Origin: Diospyros lotus | Taxonomy: Eukaryota; Streptophyta; Magnoliopsida; Ericales; Ebenaceae | Direction of reading: 5' to 3' | DNA length: 64,000 nucleotides | Assembly (NCBI RefSeq): GCF_014633365.1 | Contig: NC_068347.1 | Coordinates: forward strand, 21,536,433 to 21,600,432 | Shown: positions 1 to 12,157 of the stretch, piece by piece | Layout of the letters: each line of letters opens with the position of its first letter | Numbering within the stretch: position 1 is the stretch's first letter | Position numbers and translations under genes: made by a program | The notes under the pieces: generated by a model | What the model was told of the DNA's origin: nothing | The model's input: the letters and a program-made list of their open reading frames with translations, nothing else | Database searches by the model: none

Positions 1-628
1 ATTTGATCAAACCTCCCTCCTCCAAAAAAAAAAAAATAAAATCTAATCAAACCCACAAATCATAATATGTTCAAAACTCAAAATTTATTCAAAAAACCTC
101 CAAATTTGATTAAACTGACAATCAAAATATGCTAAAAGTCCCAAATTGATAAAGCAATAGTGAGAGGGAAAAGAAAACAAGGTTAATGATGGCGATCGGG
201 ACGAAGGAGATGATGGAGTGGCGATGATAGTGATAGAGAGCACTGACAATGTCTATTGCAAAGAAAGAGATAGAAAATAAGAGATAAAAAAAGAAGTAGG
301 ATAGGGTAGGTCGTGACGGTGACGGAGGAAGAAGAATGGTGGTGGCGATGCTTGCAAAAGAAAGATAGTGAAGCTTTTTTATTACTGTGAGAGTGCTGAA
401 GTAACAACAAGAAGTTGAAGGAGGCAAAGATGATGGCCATTAATGACGACAGATGAAAAAAAAGAAGGAAATGATGGTAGTGGTCACCCCGATAGTTAGA
501 CGTCGGAGAGAAAATAAAAAAAGGTTAGGGGTGTGTGCAGGTGAAGGGACTCATGGCCTTTGTAAGATAAGGGCAAATTAGTCAAATCAATTTATAAATT
601 TAATCCCCCAATAGTTGGGTGCATTTCT
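1..628. other. AT-rich non-coding DNA
   Basis: No gene recognised. There is an A-run at 24-36 and purine-rich low-complexity sequence. The minus-strand reading frames at 122-440 are biased low-complexity translations with no recognisable domain. Confidence 0.5.
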
Positions 629-1053
629 TGTTAGAATTTTTATAGTGCGTGCAATATTAATTGGGTCTTATTTTTAGAAAATTTGTTGGACTTTAGCTTA
701 ACATTGTTTGGATTTGGTGTACCTTTATGGGTTTAGACCCATTTGTCTTGATTTGTGGAATAAGTATAGGTCCAATAAAGTTCTATGATAGATAAAATTT
801 TATTAAGATTACAAATTGAAGGCTAGGTCCATTCTTCTCTCAATTCATTCTATCATACCGTTTTCTACCCATTCAGAAGCGATTTTGGCACGATAGAAGA
901 GAATGAGAGAAAGATTTGGCTTGTGGCTTGTGCAATTATATTTGTTGTTCAATCAAGTTTTTATCACCAATAATGAATTTGAGATGCATTTTTCTTTCTT
1001 AATCTTTTTGTGTTTTATATTATATGTGGATTTTATGGAAAATTTATCTAACA
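629..1053 (+). repeat. 5' LTR of a Ty1/copia element
   Basis: The 425-bp segment starts TGTTAGA and ends TCTAACA, a 7-bp perfect terminal inverted repeat as expected for an LTR. It is followed within 3 bp by a tRNA-Met-type primer-binding site and, further on, by copia gag. No 3' LTR was found in the window because the element is truncated near 4797, so the limits rest on the terminal repeats and primer site alone. Confidence 0.8.
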
Positions 1054-1055
1054 TT

Positions 1056-1068
1056 TGGTATCAAAGAC
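1056..1068 (+). other. Primer-binding site of the copia element
   Basis: TGGTATCAAAGAC is nearly the plant copia consensus TGGTATCAGAGC, complementary to the 3' end of initiator tRNA-Met. It lies 2 bp after the LTR, where reverse transcription would be primed. Confidence 0.75.
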
Positions 1069-2404
1069 AACATATATTCATATAGAACCCTAACTTGATA
1101 TGTGTTTACATATATTATGAATTTTTCTATCGATTTGGCGAGAGTGGCCGATAGAGGCCATTCATATCTCCCACGGGTAGTAGGAGTTTGAATAGAACCG
1201 CCAACGAATTGTTGGTTCGCATCTCGATGCGAGTCTCACGTGGAAGGATTGATTGCATCGGCATGGGCTCGTTATGGCCATGTTCTCAGCCGTGGGTTGA
1301 ATCTCGCCATTGAGTGGTTGACGACGCCATGGTCGATGACTTCTGGTCATTGCCATTGCCGTTGGTTCACGACATCTTGGGCGATGCCTTTGTCTTTTGT
1401 TCTCCATCATGCGTCATCATGATCGCCTTCGTCTTGGTGATTCACCGTAATTGTGGTCGTGGCCGATGTCTGCTATAGCCAACAGTCTGCGTCTTGCCTT
1501 GGCCGTTGGCTTGTTGTGGTTGTCTTCTCACCTGGATTGGCTGCCTTTGTGGCATCATTAATGTTAGCAAGTTGGCGGCCAGAGCCATTGGTGATAATGG
1601 TGAGGAAGAAGGAGAAGTCAGTGGTGAATGGAGAAGATGAAGAGGCAGTGGTAGCGCCGGGATGCTCAAAAAACCCCTAGTTATTAAGAGGAGGAAGATG
1701 ATGAGTTACTAAGTGCTGGGTCAACCATTAGGTCGAATCTGAATCAGTTTGACCCAATCTAGTTAGAGATCTATGAGCAGATCTGGATCAGCAGATCCAT
1801 GAGTGGATCTAGAGCAATAAATCTGCAGCCTATTTATCCGATCCAAATCCGTGACCCAATAAATAAAATAAATAAATAATTAAAAAATAAAATTTGAGAT
1901 GATTAATATTAGTAGTTTCATTTAATTGTTTGGCACATATAATTCTCTTATGGGCATGAATTTTGATATCCTACTTGTTGAATTATAGATTAAAGTGAAT
2001 GGTAGCTGTTAAAGTGGCCCATAAACTGAAATCTGTAGTTTCTCATAGTGTATTTTGGGATATGTATTGTCTAAATTGAGATACATAATTTTCTGTCCAA
2101 AGATATTAATTGTGTATTTTAATTTAGCGAACATGATGTAAATGTGAAAATACATTGTGACTTGTAAATTGTAATTTTTATTCCAAAGGAGATTGTTTTT
2201 AAGTTACATGTTTTTCATTGATTTACTTATTTGAGAATTTAAGTTATATATTATATTTTCTGCCCAAAATTAATTTTATAATGTGCATATTAAGTTCTTG
2301 TGAGAATAATGCCATAAAGTTTTAAGGCTTATTCTTGTTTATCTTTTGCTTATATTTAATTGTGAATATTTGATTATGCACCCCCTTGCACCTTCAGTGT
2401 CGGT
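1069..2404 (+). other. Long untranslated leader of the copia element
   Basis: This is a 1.3-kb stretch between primer site and gag with no long frame showing retroelement similarity. The part from about 1139 to 1680 is clearly richer in G+C than its surroundings and has open frames on both strands (1162-1410, 1442-1680) without recognisable domains. The rest is AT-rich. The GC-rich block may be captured or inserted DNA. Confidence 0.4.
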
Positions 2405-4797
2405 AATTAGATTTCGACTATTGAGACTCTGATTGGAATCAACTTTAAGAGATGGAAAGAGGATATTGAAATTCAACTCGATCTAATGGATCTAGACATA
2501 ACTTTACATGATGATGAGCCTCCTAAGACAACTATAACGAGTTCTATTAATGAGAAAGCTCATTATGAGAAATGGGGAAGGGCAAATCGATTGTGTTTAA
2601 TGATAATGAAAATGTCTATTTCCCACAATCTCATTGGTGCTATACACAAGATAGAAAAGGCTAAGAAATTTTTTGATAATATAACTGAGAAATACAAATT
2701 ATTTGAAAATGCAGCCTTATGGATAGGTTGACAGGGATGAAATATGATGACAATGGTGGTGTTAGAAAGTACATTATGAAGATGGTTGACATAACTGCTA
2801 AGTTGACTGAGCTTAAGATCCCTATTGTTGAGTCCTTTATTGTTCATCATGCTCTTAATTCCTTGCTTTCACAGTTTTATAAAGCCCAACTTTTGGGCCT
2901 TATGTTGAGAAGGCCCAAGAAGAGCCAACTAGGCCTATGTGGCCATATAAAAGCCCTATGGCTTCCAGCTTCTCTTTCTCTCTTCTTCTCATTCTGCCCA
3001 TTGCACACACACACACACACATACTCATTCTCTTCCAAAAGCATCGATTTTGCAAATTCCAACCGTTGGATCTTGGATTCGACCACATTTTCACTGTGAA
3101 ATCAACCTCGATCTACAACAATGTAAGCTTTTTAGTTTTATTAGCTTTACTTTTAGTATAGATTCGTGAAAGGTGTATGTATATACATGTGGAAATGAAA
3201 TATGTGAATTTTGGTTCTAAATTGTTTACTCCCAATGTGCATATTTATTTAGCATCTCCTATTCGGTATTAAATATTACTTAGAATGTCATGGCATGATA
3301 ATCTATATTTGTTGCATTAATTCTATATTTCTCTCATTATAATGCTTTTTACCCCTCATTAAACCAGTATTAGGCTTACCCCTTAATATTTCAGATTTTG
3401 TAAGTTGATATTCATTTTGACAGTAAGAGTCGTGGTACACGATTCCATTGCATATACCCTAACCACGCTCTAGTCATAACATATACACCTCATTTCTCAA
3501 GATTTGTGCACGGGAAGGTTTAAGTTTTCTCTTATGGTGAATTGGTAGATTTTGACTATTGTAAGTAAATAATGGATTTTGGGTCGATGGCACTTTAAAT
3601 TTCTATATATAAATGATGGTAATATTTTTGTAAACTATTTGAAATGTTTACATGTTAGAGGCATATGTGTATTGCAGGCTTGTTATCCCCTATGGGAGTC
3701 TTCAACTTCTTAGGGGGTAGTGTCGGTCACAACCGTTAGATTTTGGGTTGTGACAAGTTTGACCAATTGAACACTTCTTATAATGCTCAAAAGGACAAAT
3801 AGAATACTAATGAACTCATCTCCATTTGTGATTAAAAAGAAAAGAGGATTGTTAGAGGTTCTAGTGGTAGTGTGAATTTTATAAGTCAGCTAAATTTGAA
3901 AGGATCTTCCTAGAATTGCAATTACTGCAAAAATAACAAGGGTGGCAACAATAACAACAATCAGAAGAGTAATGACCCTAAGCCTACTATCAAGAAAGAG
4001 ATTAGTTGCTAGTTTTGTAAGAAAATGGGTTATAAGAAGGTTGATTGTCACAAGTATAATACTTGGTTAACAAAGAACAAAAGTGGAGGTAACTCATTTA
4101 TTTTTGTTTGTTTTGAATCCAATTTGATAAATGTTCCATTGAATATTTGGTGGTTTGATTCTGGGACAACTGTTCATGTGGCTAATACTTTACAGGGGTT
4201 TAAGAGCCAACGAAAACCAAGTGATCATGAGAGAATGTTGGTGGTTGGAAATAGCATTCGAGTTTAAGTTGAAACTATAGGAATAGTAAAGTTTAAATTA
4301 GAGACTGGTTATATTCTTGTTTTGAATGACGTTACTTATGTATCGTTCTTTAGGTGGAATTTGATTTCTATTTCTAAAATGGATCGTGCGGGATATTTTT
4401 TTGGTATTGGTAATAGAAATTTGAATTTGATTTTTAATTCAGTTACTGTTGGCACTGCACTTTGTGTGATAGGTTATATAAATTAAAAATTTTTTCCATA
4501 GCTGTTTCCTTGAATGTTTGTGTTAAAAAAATTTTGATTAAAGAAAACTTTTCAACTTTATGGCATAAGTAGTTGGGTAATATTTCTAAAGAAATGATAA
4601 CGGTTGGATCATATTTCTAAAGAAAGAATAGAGACTTATTAAAAATGGTATTTTACCTACTATAGACTTTAATAATTTTGAGACTTGTGTTGATTGTATA
4701 AAAAAAAAGCTTATCATGACAAAAAAAAAAAAAAGTGCAACTCATAGCAATGAGTTTTTAGATATTATTCACATTGATATCAATGGACTTTATGTCT
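2405..4797 (+). pseudogene. Ty1/copia gag-pol remnant (gag, zinc knuckle, protease, start of integrase)
   Basis: Broken copia polyprotein. A gag N-terminus (GINFKRWKEDIEIQLDLMD, from about 2435) is followed by gag sequence to 2877. A solo LTR interrupts it (2878-3755), and gag resumes at 3761 (DQLNTSYNAQKDK). A degenerate zinc knuckle at about 4008-4056 has a stop in the first CxxC pair and Tyr in place of His. The protease motif WWFDSGTTVHV lies near 4147 with its DSG intact. GAG-pre-integrase sequence follows (LWHK near 4559, CVDCIK near 4686). The integrase start (ATHSNEFLDIIHIDINGLYV) is cut off near 4797. Several stops and frameshifts are present; many are explained by C-to-T or G-to-A changes. 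The rest of integrase, RT, RNase H and the 3' LTR are missing, so the element is dead. Confidence 0.85.
2878..3755 (+). mobile_element. Solo LTR (gypsy-like) nested in copia gag
   Basis: The 878-bp insertion splits copia gag exactly between SQF and DQL and is flanked by a 5-bp duplication AGTTT (2873-2877 and 3756-3760). The right end reads GGTTGTGACA, a frequent gypsy LTR terminus. The left end begins TATAAAG rather than TG and looks mutated. Inside are a TATA-like box (CATATAAAAG, near 2942) and a (CA)n run at about 3003-3022. No internal coding region exists, which fits LTR-LTR recombination. Confidence 0.7.
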
Positions 4798-6700
4798 GAT
4801 CGTCTTAAAATCTACCGCAAGTGTACGAGTCACACAAGTAATATAGTAATGGGTAAAAATATTATTTCCACAAGAAAAGATTTCAAATACCAAAATTTCA
4901 AACTTTCTATATTATTTAGACAATCAAAAATTTCAAGTTTAATAAAGAATAAATAAAAAATTGATTAAAAAAATAAATTAAACTAATTAATTAAATTAAT
5001 AAAATAAAATTGATTTAAAAGGCAACTTGAACCAAAGAAATCAGTGGATTCTAATAATTAAGGCAAATGTATGAACCTAGTTATGCAATGCAAATAATAG
5101 ATTTTGATACGAATAAATTGGTAAATTGAGTATGTGACGGTGAAATTTCTTAATGTATTTGTTATCCTATCTCTAGGTTATAATGACTTTATTCTCATTA
5201 AATAACTTTTTATATCTCTATAAAAGTTTAATTAAATGAAAAAATATTATAATTTGTGAAATTCCTAATTTATCACTAAAAACTGCACAAAGAAATCAAA
5301 TTCTATCTCTAGTCGATTTTACTTTATGGTATACGGTATTTACAATGCAATCTCCAATCTATCTCCTCTCATACTCAAAATTAGGTATCAAATCATGTAA
5401 ATAATGATTAATTATTCATAAGCATTAAATTTAATACCACACAACTCAACATAATCTAAATTATTCAATCACATAAAACTATAAAAAAAATACACCATCA
5501 TAGTTTCGGCCAATGCATGATCTTAATTTAACAAATTAGTTCATGACAGAATTAATTAAAATCCAAAATAATAATGAATGGATTGGAAAGTTAATTAAAT
5601 ATGTACGAAGAAAAAAAAAGAAGTTCCTTTGTCCAGACCTGTTCAGATCTGAGTTAGACGAAACTGCTCCGTCTTCTGCCTTGCGCGTTCGCTTGCTGCT
5701 TCTGAGGGATCGTCTGCGTGCGCGTGTTACTGCTTTGCTGTGCGCAGCCATCCAATTTCTTCTTGTTTCTTCCTTGCGTCTCTACTGCCTTCTTAATTCC
5801 CCCAGCTCCTTAATTCTCCAATCTTTGCTTCATTCCCTCCAATTCAACCCTCATCTCATATATTATTATTATTATATATACATGCATATGCCCGCCCTAA
5901 TACTCTACGTTCTCGCCACTTCATTTAATAAAATAATATATAATATATAAAAATAATATAATATTTAATATACTATTAATTATATTATAATATTAATTAT
6001 TTATAATTTTTATTTTTTATTTATATTATAATATTAATTTTAAAATTAACTTTATAATATCTTTTTTTTTAACTCAAACACCAAGTAATATTCTTGTAAA
6101 ATAACAAAAAATACTAGAAATTAAATATATATAAAAAAACTCAAAACATTAGACAATTTTAGATAAAAACACATATAAAATACTAAAAATATTACTCAAT
6201 TATGATCAATAAATGTGTAAATAAATTTTCACATTAAATATCCCCAAACTTGAATTATTGCTTGTCCTTAAGCAAAGAAAAGAAATTCTATACTCAAAGC
6301 AGAAAGCATATATTTGAAATCATTCATCACATTCAAATCTTTTATTATGCCCACATCTAGATGCTCAATCCAAAATGCAACAATAGCAAATAAAGAAAAC
6401 TAAACATATTTACATTCCCAAGTTCAAGAATTTATACTAAATTCTAAACTCAACCATACTTTGTCATGTACCCTGCACGATCGAATAGTGCAACAATCAT
6501 TCTTGCAACCACCCCTTCTCATTACTATAAACAAAGGTAGCAAAGTAGGGTTTCTTTTTTCTTCTCTCTCTCTCTCTCTTTGAACAAGTGCATTTTATGC
6601 TCCATCTCGCTCAACATCATTCACCATATCTATTTAAACCTTGCTTAGGCCTAGCTTAGAGGAAACAATCACAAGAAAAACATTACATTTATCTTTCATG
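4798..6700. repeat. Repeat-like AT-rich DNA, unassigned retroelement remnant
   Basis: Copia similarity stops near 4797. From about 4812 the sequence reads ACCGCAAGTGTACGAGTC, followed by ACAAGTAATA. Near 6240 it reads CCCCAAACTTGAATTATTGC, followed by TTGTCCTTAAGCAA. I recall both strings from large plant retroelements but cannot name the family. An open frame at 5543-5950 has no recognisable domain. 5920-6240 is extremely AT-rich, and a CT microsatellite lies at 6561-6580. No gene supported. Confidence 0.4.
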
Positions 6701-6724
6701 TATAGTCACACAACTTCGCAAAAA

Positions 6725-9700
6725 AACCCATGAAAAAAGGAATTGTTAACATCTAATTGACAAATCGCCCATTGCTTAGTAGTAGTAAAAGGCAATAAAA
6801 ATTCTCATTGTTACCAACTTTGCAACCGGAGAAAAACTACCTTTAAAATCCAAACCTGGAATTTGATTATATCATTTTGCTACTAATCAAGCCTTATAAC
6901 GATCCACCTCACCATTGGGTTTATATTTAATTTCATAAACTCATTTGGAACCAATAGCACATTTACGCTTGGGAAGAGATGTTAATTCCAATGTTCCATT
7001 CTTCTCTAAAGCTGTTAAGTCCTTCTCCATAGCATCAATCCAATTTGGGTCAATGGAAGCATGTTGATATGTGGAAGGTTCTTGAGTAGCAACAACTTTG
7101 TTCATGAATGTAGAATAAGAAGATGAAAAATGTAAAGCTAAGGAATAAAAAAGATTGGTACCTGAAGAGGAAGTAAAGATGGTAAGAGATGTTGATTGAA
7201 TTGTACATACAAAATCCTGGAGCCAACTAGGCTTATGATTGATACATGAGGTTCTGTGGGGCTGTAACAATATATGGAAGTCGTGTAACAGAAGGTAAAG
7301 CTGGAGAAGATGTGGTTCTGGTAGGCAAGGAACCTGGGGTGGAATTCAAAGATTGGTTAGTTTTTGGAAAAAAGTTGCTCGAGTAATCTGTTGTACTACT
7401 TGAGTATAATTTTCAGTAACAGGTATATGTGGTAGAGAAGGTTGAGAATTGGTATTCAAGGAAGGCATATGCTTTAAAGGAAAAATGTGCTCATAAAAAA
7501 CCAGATCCCTACTTGTAAAAATGGTATGAGAATGAAGGTTATACAACAATAAAGGTGTTGCTCGTGGAGAGACCTTATCTTTGTGGGGTGTGATGTTGGT
7601 TGCGTAGCAAAGATAACCAAAAAATTTGAGATTTGAATAAATTGGTTCTATGTGGGAGAAAAGGTGATAGGTAGTCTTCCATTTTGGTTTGGGTGTTGGC
7701 AATCTGTTAATGATATATGTGGCAGTTAATATGCATTTAGACCAAAAGATTTCTGGCACACAAGAATGAAATTGAAGAGCCCTTGCCAAATCAAGTATAT
7801 GTCTATGTTTTCTTTCAACTATTCCATTCTGTTGAAGGGTATAAGGACAGGGCTTCTGATGTATGATGCCTTTGGAAGTGAATAAGCTATGACGCTTTTG
7901 ATTTAGAAATTTTGTGCCATTGTTTGTTCAAATGACCTTGGCTTGGGCATGAAATTGAGTATGAATCATGGATAAGAAGGTGGATATAATAAAAGGACTT
8001 TGACCTTTCTATTGCAACATAAAAGTCCATGTGGCTCTAGATAAATTGTACACTATGGTAAAAAAATAATTGGTGCCAGAAACAAAGGTAAGTGAATAAG
8101 GCCCCCACAAATCAACATGTAACAAATCAAAGGAATTTCGTGAGGTAGTTTGCCTAATAGGGAAATAATGTTTAGGTTGTTTGGGCATAGGACAAATGGA
8201 ACAATGATAATTGTTATCTATCTGATGCTTTAGGTTTGAAATATGTGTAAGTTTCTGTGTGGTAACCTTTGTGCCACAGTTTAAAATTTGAATGCACATG
8301 TAACATAGAATGAAAAACGTTCTCTTTATTTAAGTAACAACAGAGAATATAGTGGTTACAAGAGGCAATCGTAAGCTTTGAAGTTCAGACATGAAGGACT
8401 ATATAGTATCAATGTTAAAAATTGTGTTGATCCAGCTTGTATAAACGTCCTTCTAGTCTCCCAACAACTATTATTTCCTTAGTCTTCAGGTCTTGTATGA
8501 AGCAGGCACAAGGATAAAACACAAAAAGTAAGTTTAGGTCATGAAGCAATTTATACTGATGGAGAGTAGGTTGAATTGAAATGATGGGATATAAAGAACA
8601 TAATGTAAACAAAAATTAGCACTGAGTTGAATGGAACCAAATTGCATAACCCTTGTGATGTTCCCATTGGGTAAGACTATAGAAGTATATTGAGAAAGAT
8701 GATGCAAATCAGTGAACAAATTAGAATCAAAACACATATGATCTGTTGCCCCACTATCAAGAATCCAATATTTACCTTGAATTGTGCCATATAAACAATA
8801 TTTCATGGAAGTAAAATTATCAACAAAGTTCGCGGTGACATTAGCATTAGAATTGATCGAAGGGTTGCTGGTTCGCAAGACCTTTAATAGATCATTCGCT
8901 AAAGTACTCAAATCCTCTTGACTGAAGATAGAAGGTTCCAATGGTGTATCTGAGGCCGACTTTGCTGTTGTATTAACATTGGCAGCATAAGCTTGATTTG
9001 GTTTTCTGTTCTTGTTAGCCTTATACCAGTCAGGATATCTAATAAGCTTGAAACATTGATCCTTTGTATGTCCATCCCGTTTGCAGTATACACAATGACC
9101 TTTCAATCCTTTTGTATTCTTTGGTTCTTGTTTAGAATTATAAGGTATTGCTAATAGAGAAGAACCTTCCGTTGCATTTGAAAAATAAGTAAAAACTTGT
9201 CCTTGCGCTTCTATCTAGGGTTAGCAATAGTTCGATTTGGTTTCGATTTTTGTTAAAACCATAACCAAACCAAACTTAAACTACTAAAACCAAAATCAAA
9301 CCATTACCCATTGGTCTTAAAAATTAAAAACCATAACCAAATCATTCGATTTCAGTTTTAATCATGGTTTTTTTATTTTGTTCTATACCAACAAATAAAG
9401 ACAAACTCTTGCAAATAGCATTCATACAAATTTTTAATAACTCCACAACAAACAAAGACAAATTCTAATAAACTTACCTTCTTCTTACATAAAGTTACAA
9501 ATTAATTTCAAATTTCTTGGATATAATTATTTGATTGATAAAAATAAAATAATTTAAGATTAGGTTTTATTTTTATTTATTAATTACTTTATAAATGTTA
9601 AATATTTTATATATTTGTAATGTATTAATTAAAATATTTGTACAAAAATGCATTAGTTAATATATATTATGTGTATATATAATATATTAAATAAAAAAAT

Positions 9701-10536
9701 ATTATATATATATATATTTGGTTCGGTTCGATTATCGTACATTCAGTTCGATTTCGGTTCAAATTTTGATTTGAATTTAGTGAAAATCATAATTAAACCA
9801 TACCCATTAAAACAGTGTTCGATTTTTTCCCAAACCAAATTATTACCCAGTCAAACAATTTTTTACCACGTTGACCTGTTCGATTCTTCACGATTTCGAT
9901 TGCAATTTTCACCCTCTACTTCTACTCAACACCATTGAATATGCCTCGTTCATTGTGGGTAAAGGATCTAAAAAAAGGAAATTGATTCCTCACTTGATCG
10001 TAACCATCGTGAAGCCCCATGAGGAATTGCATAAGTTTATTCCTATTTGATATCTCGGTTATGGTTTTTGCTACACCATGGGTACAGGCAGGGAGTGGAT
10101 CTATAGAGGTTAATTCATCCCAAAGCCTCTTTAATTGTGTAAAATATAAAAAAAAGAGAGGCATTTTCTTGAGAAATTGAAGAGATTTTCCGTTGGATTT
10201 GATAAACTAGCGGCCCATTACTCTCGCCAAATCGCTCTAAAATTTCAGTCCATAACTCTCTAGGACTAGGAATAGTGGTGTAAAAAAAGGCCTCAAGTAG
10301 GTCTTTGGAAATTGAGTTTAATATATTCTAGAAGTAATCATTTTCTAGGCTTCGAATTGCTCCGAATCCTTATCCGGTGCTTGAGTTCTTCCGTCCACAA
10401 ATCCAAGTTTGTGTTTGGCTCCCAAAACTGTCTGCATCGCACGACTCCATGACATGTAGTTTGCTTCGATTAGCAGTGGTGTCACCAACACTAATCCTGG
10501 ATGATTAGAGTTTGTGAAAGTGGAACGAATCATCAT
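6725..10536 (-). pseudogene. Ty1/copia gag-pol remnant (gag to start of RT)
   Basis: Minus-strand copia polyprotein. Gag starts near 10536 (NHPGLVLVTPLL, then NYMSWSRAMQTVLGAKHKLG) and continues to about 9927 with a frameshift in a T-run near 9972. A hAT-type element interrupts it (9216-9918). Next come the zinc knuckle CVYCKRDGHTKDQC (about 9053-9094) and protease ILDSGATDHMC (near 8750, catalytic DSG present). Integrase follows, with HVDLWGPY near 8110 and QQNGIVERKHRHIL near 7810; the second catalytic Asp motif reads TNNGTKF instead of DNGTEF. RT begins (YKPNGEVDRYKA, FSPVAKLVTMRIF) and is cut off near 6725 just after the LDVNNAFLHG-type motif. RNase H and the 3' LTR are absent, and in-frame stops make it non-functional. 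Confidence 0.88.
9216..9918. mobile_element. hAT-type non-autonomous element (MITE-like)
   Basis: The 703-bp insertion interrupts the copia gag frame. The left end is TAGGGTTAGCAATAG and the right end, on the minus strand, is TAGAGGGTGAAAATTGCAAT, giving an imperfect terminal inverted repeat. Flanks are CTTCTATC (9208-9215) and CTTCTACT (9919-9926), an 8-bp target duplication with two differences as expected for hAT. The interior is subterminal repeats of ACCATAACCAAACCAAA type with no transposase. Confidence 0.75.
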
Positions 10537-11352
10537 TGGCGAAACGGGTTTCTATTCTAGATCCCCTCTGTAAAAGCAACATTGATTTCTATTAAATATA
10601 AGCCATTAACATGAGTTCTTGTGATACGCTGCTGCTTGATCTTATAATTCTTTAAATTTAATTTAATGACAAATTTTATATTTAATTTAAATTACAATAT
10701 TATTTGAATTAAACATATAAATGTCCTTTAATATAATCAAAAGTGGATACCATTCTTAAATATTCATTTAATTGTGAATTCAGAAAATCCCATCCAATAA
10801 GAAATCATTTTAAAGAGATAAATGATAATTTAGTAATTATGAAATTATTAATTACGATGTAATTTATTTATTGAATAAATAAGAATAATTAAATAATTAA
10901 TATGATTATTTATTTAATTATCGAGTTAGATTGGACTTTTTGCTAGCACATCAAGCCCGATCTGACTGCATTTAGGATTTTAGAGTTTTTTTTGCTTATA
11001 AACAAGGCATTAAGCTATGAATCTATGATTTGAGAAAATGTGAATTCAGTTGAATTTAAAAATAAAAGAGTTTTCAAAAAATTCTATGTCCTTTCTTCTC
11101 GAAATCTCTTGAAATTTAGACGATTTCGGGTGAACTGACTCGGCATCTCATACATGAGAGATATATGACGAATTGTCGATAGCGAAAACAGATTTCGTTT
11201 TTAGGTACCTTTCGTTTATGTTTTAGTTTTATAAATTGTATAGTATGAAAAACATAATAATTGTAAAATTAAATTTTGTTTTTACTACGTATGATTCGAT
11301 CATATTATTCTAAAAAATTCTTGCATGGAACTAGACTATATAAGTCTTGCTC
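10537..11352. other. AT-rich spacer upstream of the minus-strand copia gag
   Basis: No coding sequence. If the LTR-like segment at 11353-11620 belongs to the same element, this would be its leader, but 800 bp is long and part of it may be another repeat (a plus-strand TATA-like string GCTTATAAAC lies near 10995). Confidence 0.3.
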
Positions 11353-11620
11353 TGATTACAGAATTCGAACAATCAAGCAGAGAAAATGAATCTGAAAATA
11401 ATTCTCCCTCATCCTCTTTGAATATCTAATACAAGAATATATATATATATATAAACATCTGCAACTAGTTATGTCGGTTATAATAATAAAGTAACAAATT
11501 AGTAGAAGAAAAAATAATATATCTGACCGTGAGAAAAAATGAAGAAAGACCAAATACGCATTATGCAAGACTTCTTGGCAGTAGTCGAGCAGAGTGCCTT
11601 GTAACCTATAATTCTCCACA
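11353..11620 (-). repeat. Possible 5' LTR remnant of the minus-strand copia element
   Basis: On the minus strand the segment runs from TGTGGAGAATTATAGG to GAATTC and is followed by TGTAATCAGAGC (11348-11359), which resembles the tRNA-Met primer site TGGTATCAGAGC. The terminal CA is missing. A minus-strand open frame here (11356-11619) starts like a peptide but degenerates into low complexity around an (AT)n tract, so I do not call it a gene. Confidence 0.35.
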
Positions 11621-12045
11621 AAATGAAAGGAAATAGTGATTTTCCTTTCAAAGAAAAAGATGGTAGAAATGACATAACGAGCTAATTTGACTTAAAAATA
11701 TAATTTTTAATTTTTATGTAACTATGAACTATAATTTTTCAAACAAAATATATAAGAAAATGTTTTCAGTTACTAACACAAAAGTTGGTATTTGTTGAAT
11801 ATATAGAATAGATGATACATATACAAACAAAAATTCTATAAATTACAAACAATAAAACTCATTAACAATTAAAATTTATAAAAATTAGCTAAAACCATTT
11901 TATAAATTCTATAGAAAAAGAACCAACCTGTTACTGTTAGTGTTCATATATAAAATAACTCATCAAATTAATTAATTTAGATTATAATATTCATTTTTTA
12001 TAAAGTGTCATTTTAGTAATATTTATATAAAATTTAGTGAACTCT
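11621..12045. other. AT-rich upstream intergenic DNA
   Basis: No gene or repeat recognised. The sequence changes abruptly to GC-richer 5' gene sequence after about 12046. Confidence 0.5.
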
Positions 12046-12062
12046 CTCGGCTTCTCCTCCGA

Positions 12063-12070
12063 CTATAAAA
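12063..12070 (+). promoter_or_regulatory. Candidate TATA box of the RRM gene
   Basis: CTATAAAATG lies about 90 bp before the ATG at 12158, in a sequence that is otherwise GC-rich and pyrimidine-rich. Position and sequence fit a plant core promoter; transcription start was not determined. Confidence 0.5.
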
Positions 12071-12157
12071 TGCCGCGATGTCGCCCTCTCTTCGTAGGGA
12101 AACCTCGCTAAAACCTCCTCGGTAGGTGTCAGGAGGAGCTTAATTAAAACCGTGGCC

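Noticed and set aside
1162..1680. Possible host gene in the copia leader
   Set aside because: Frames are open on both strands because of composition and match nothing I recognise. Reported only as a GC-rich block.
11356..11619. Minus-strand frame with a plausible N-terminus (LLDYCQEVLHNAY)
   Set aside because: It passes into (TA)n sequence, has no exon partner, and better fits an LTR remnant next to a primer-site-like string.
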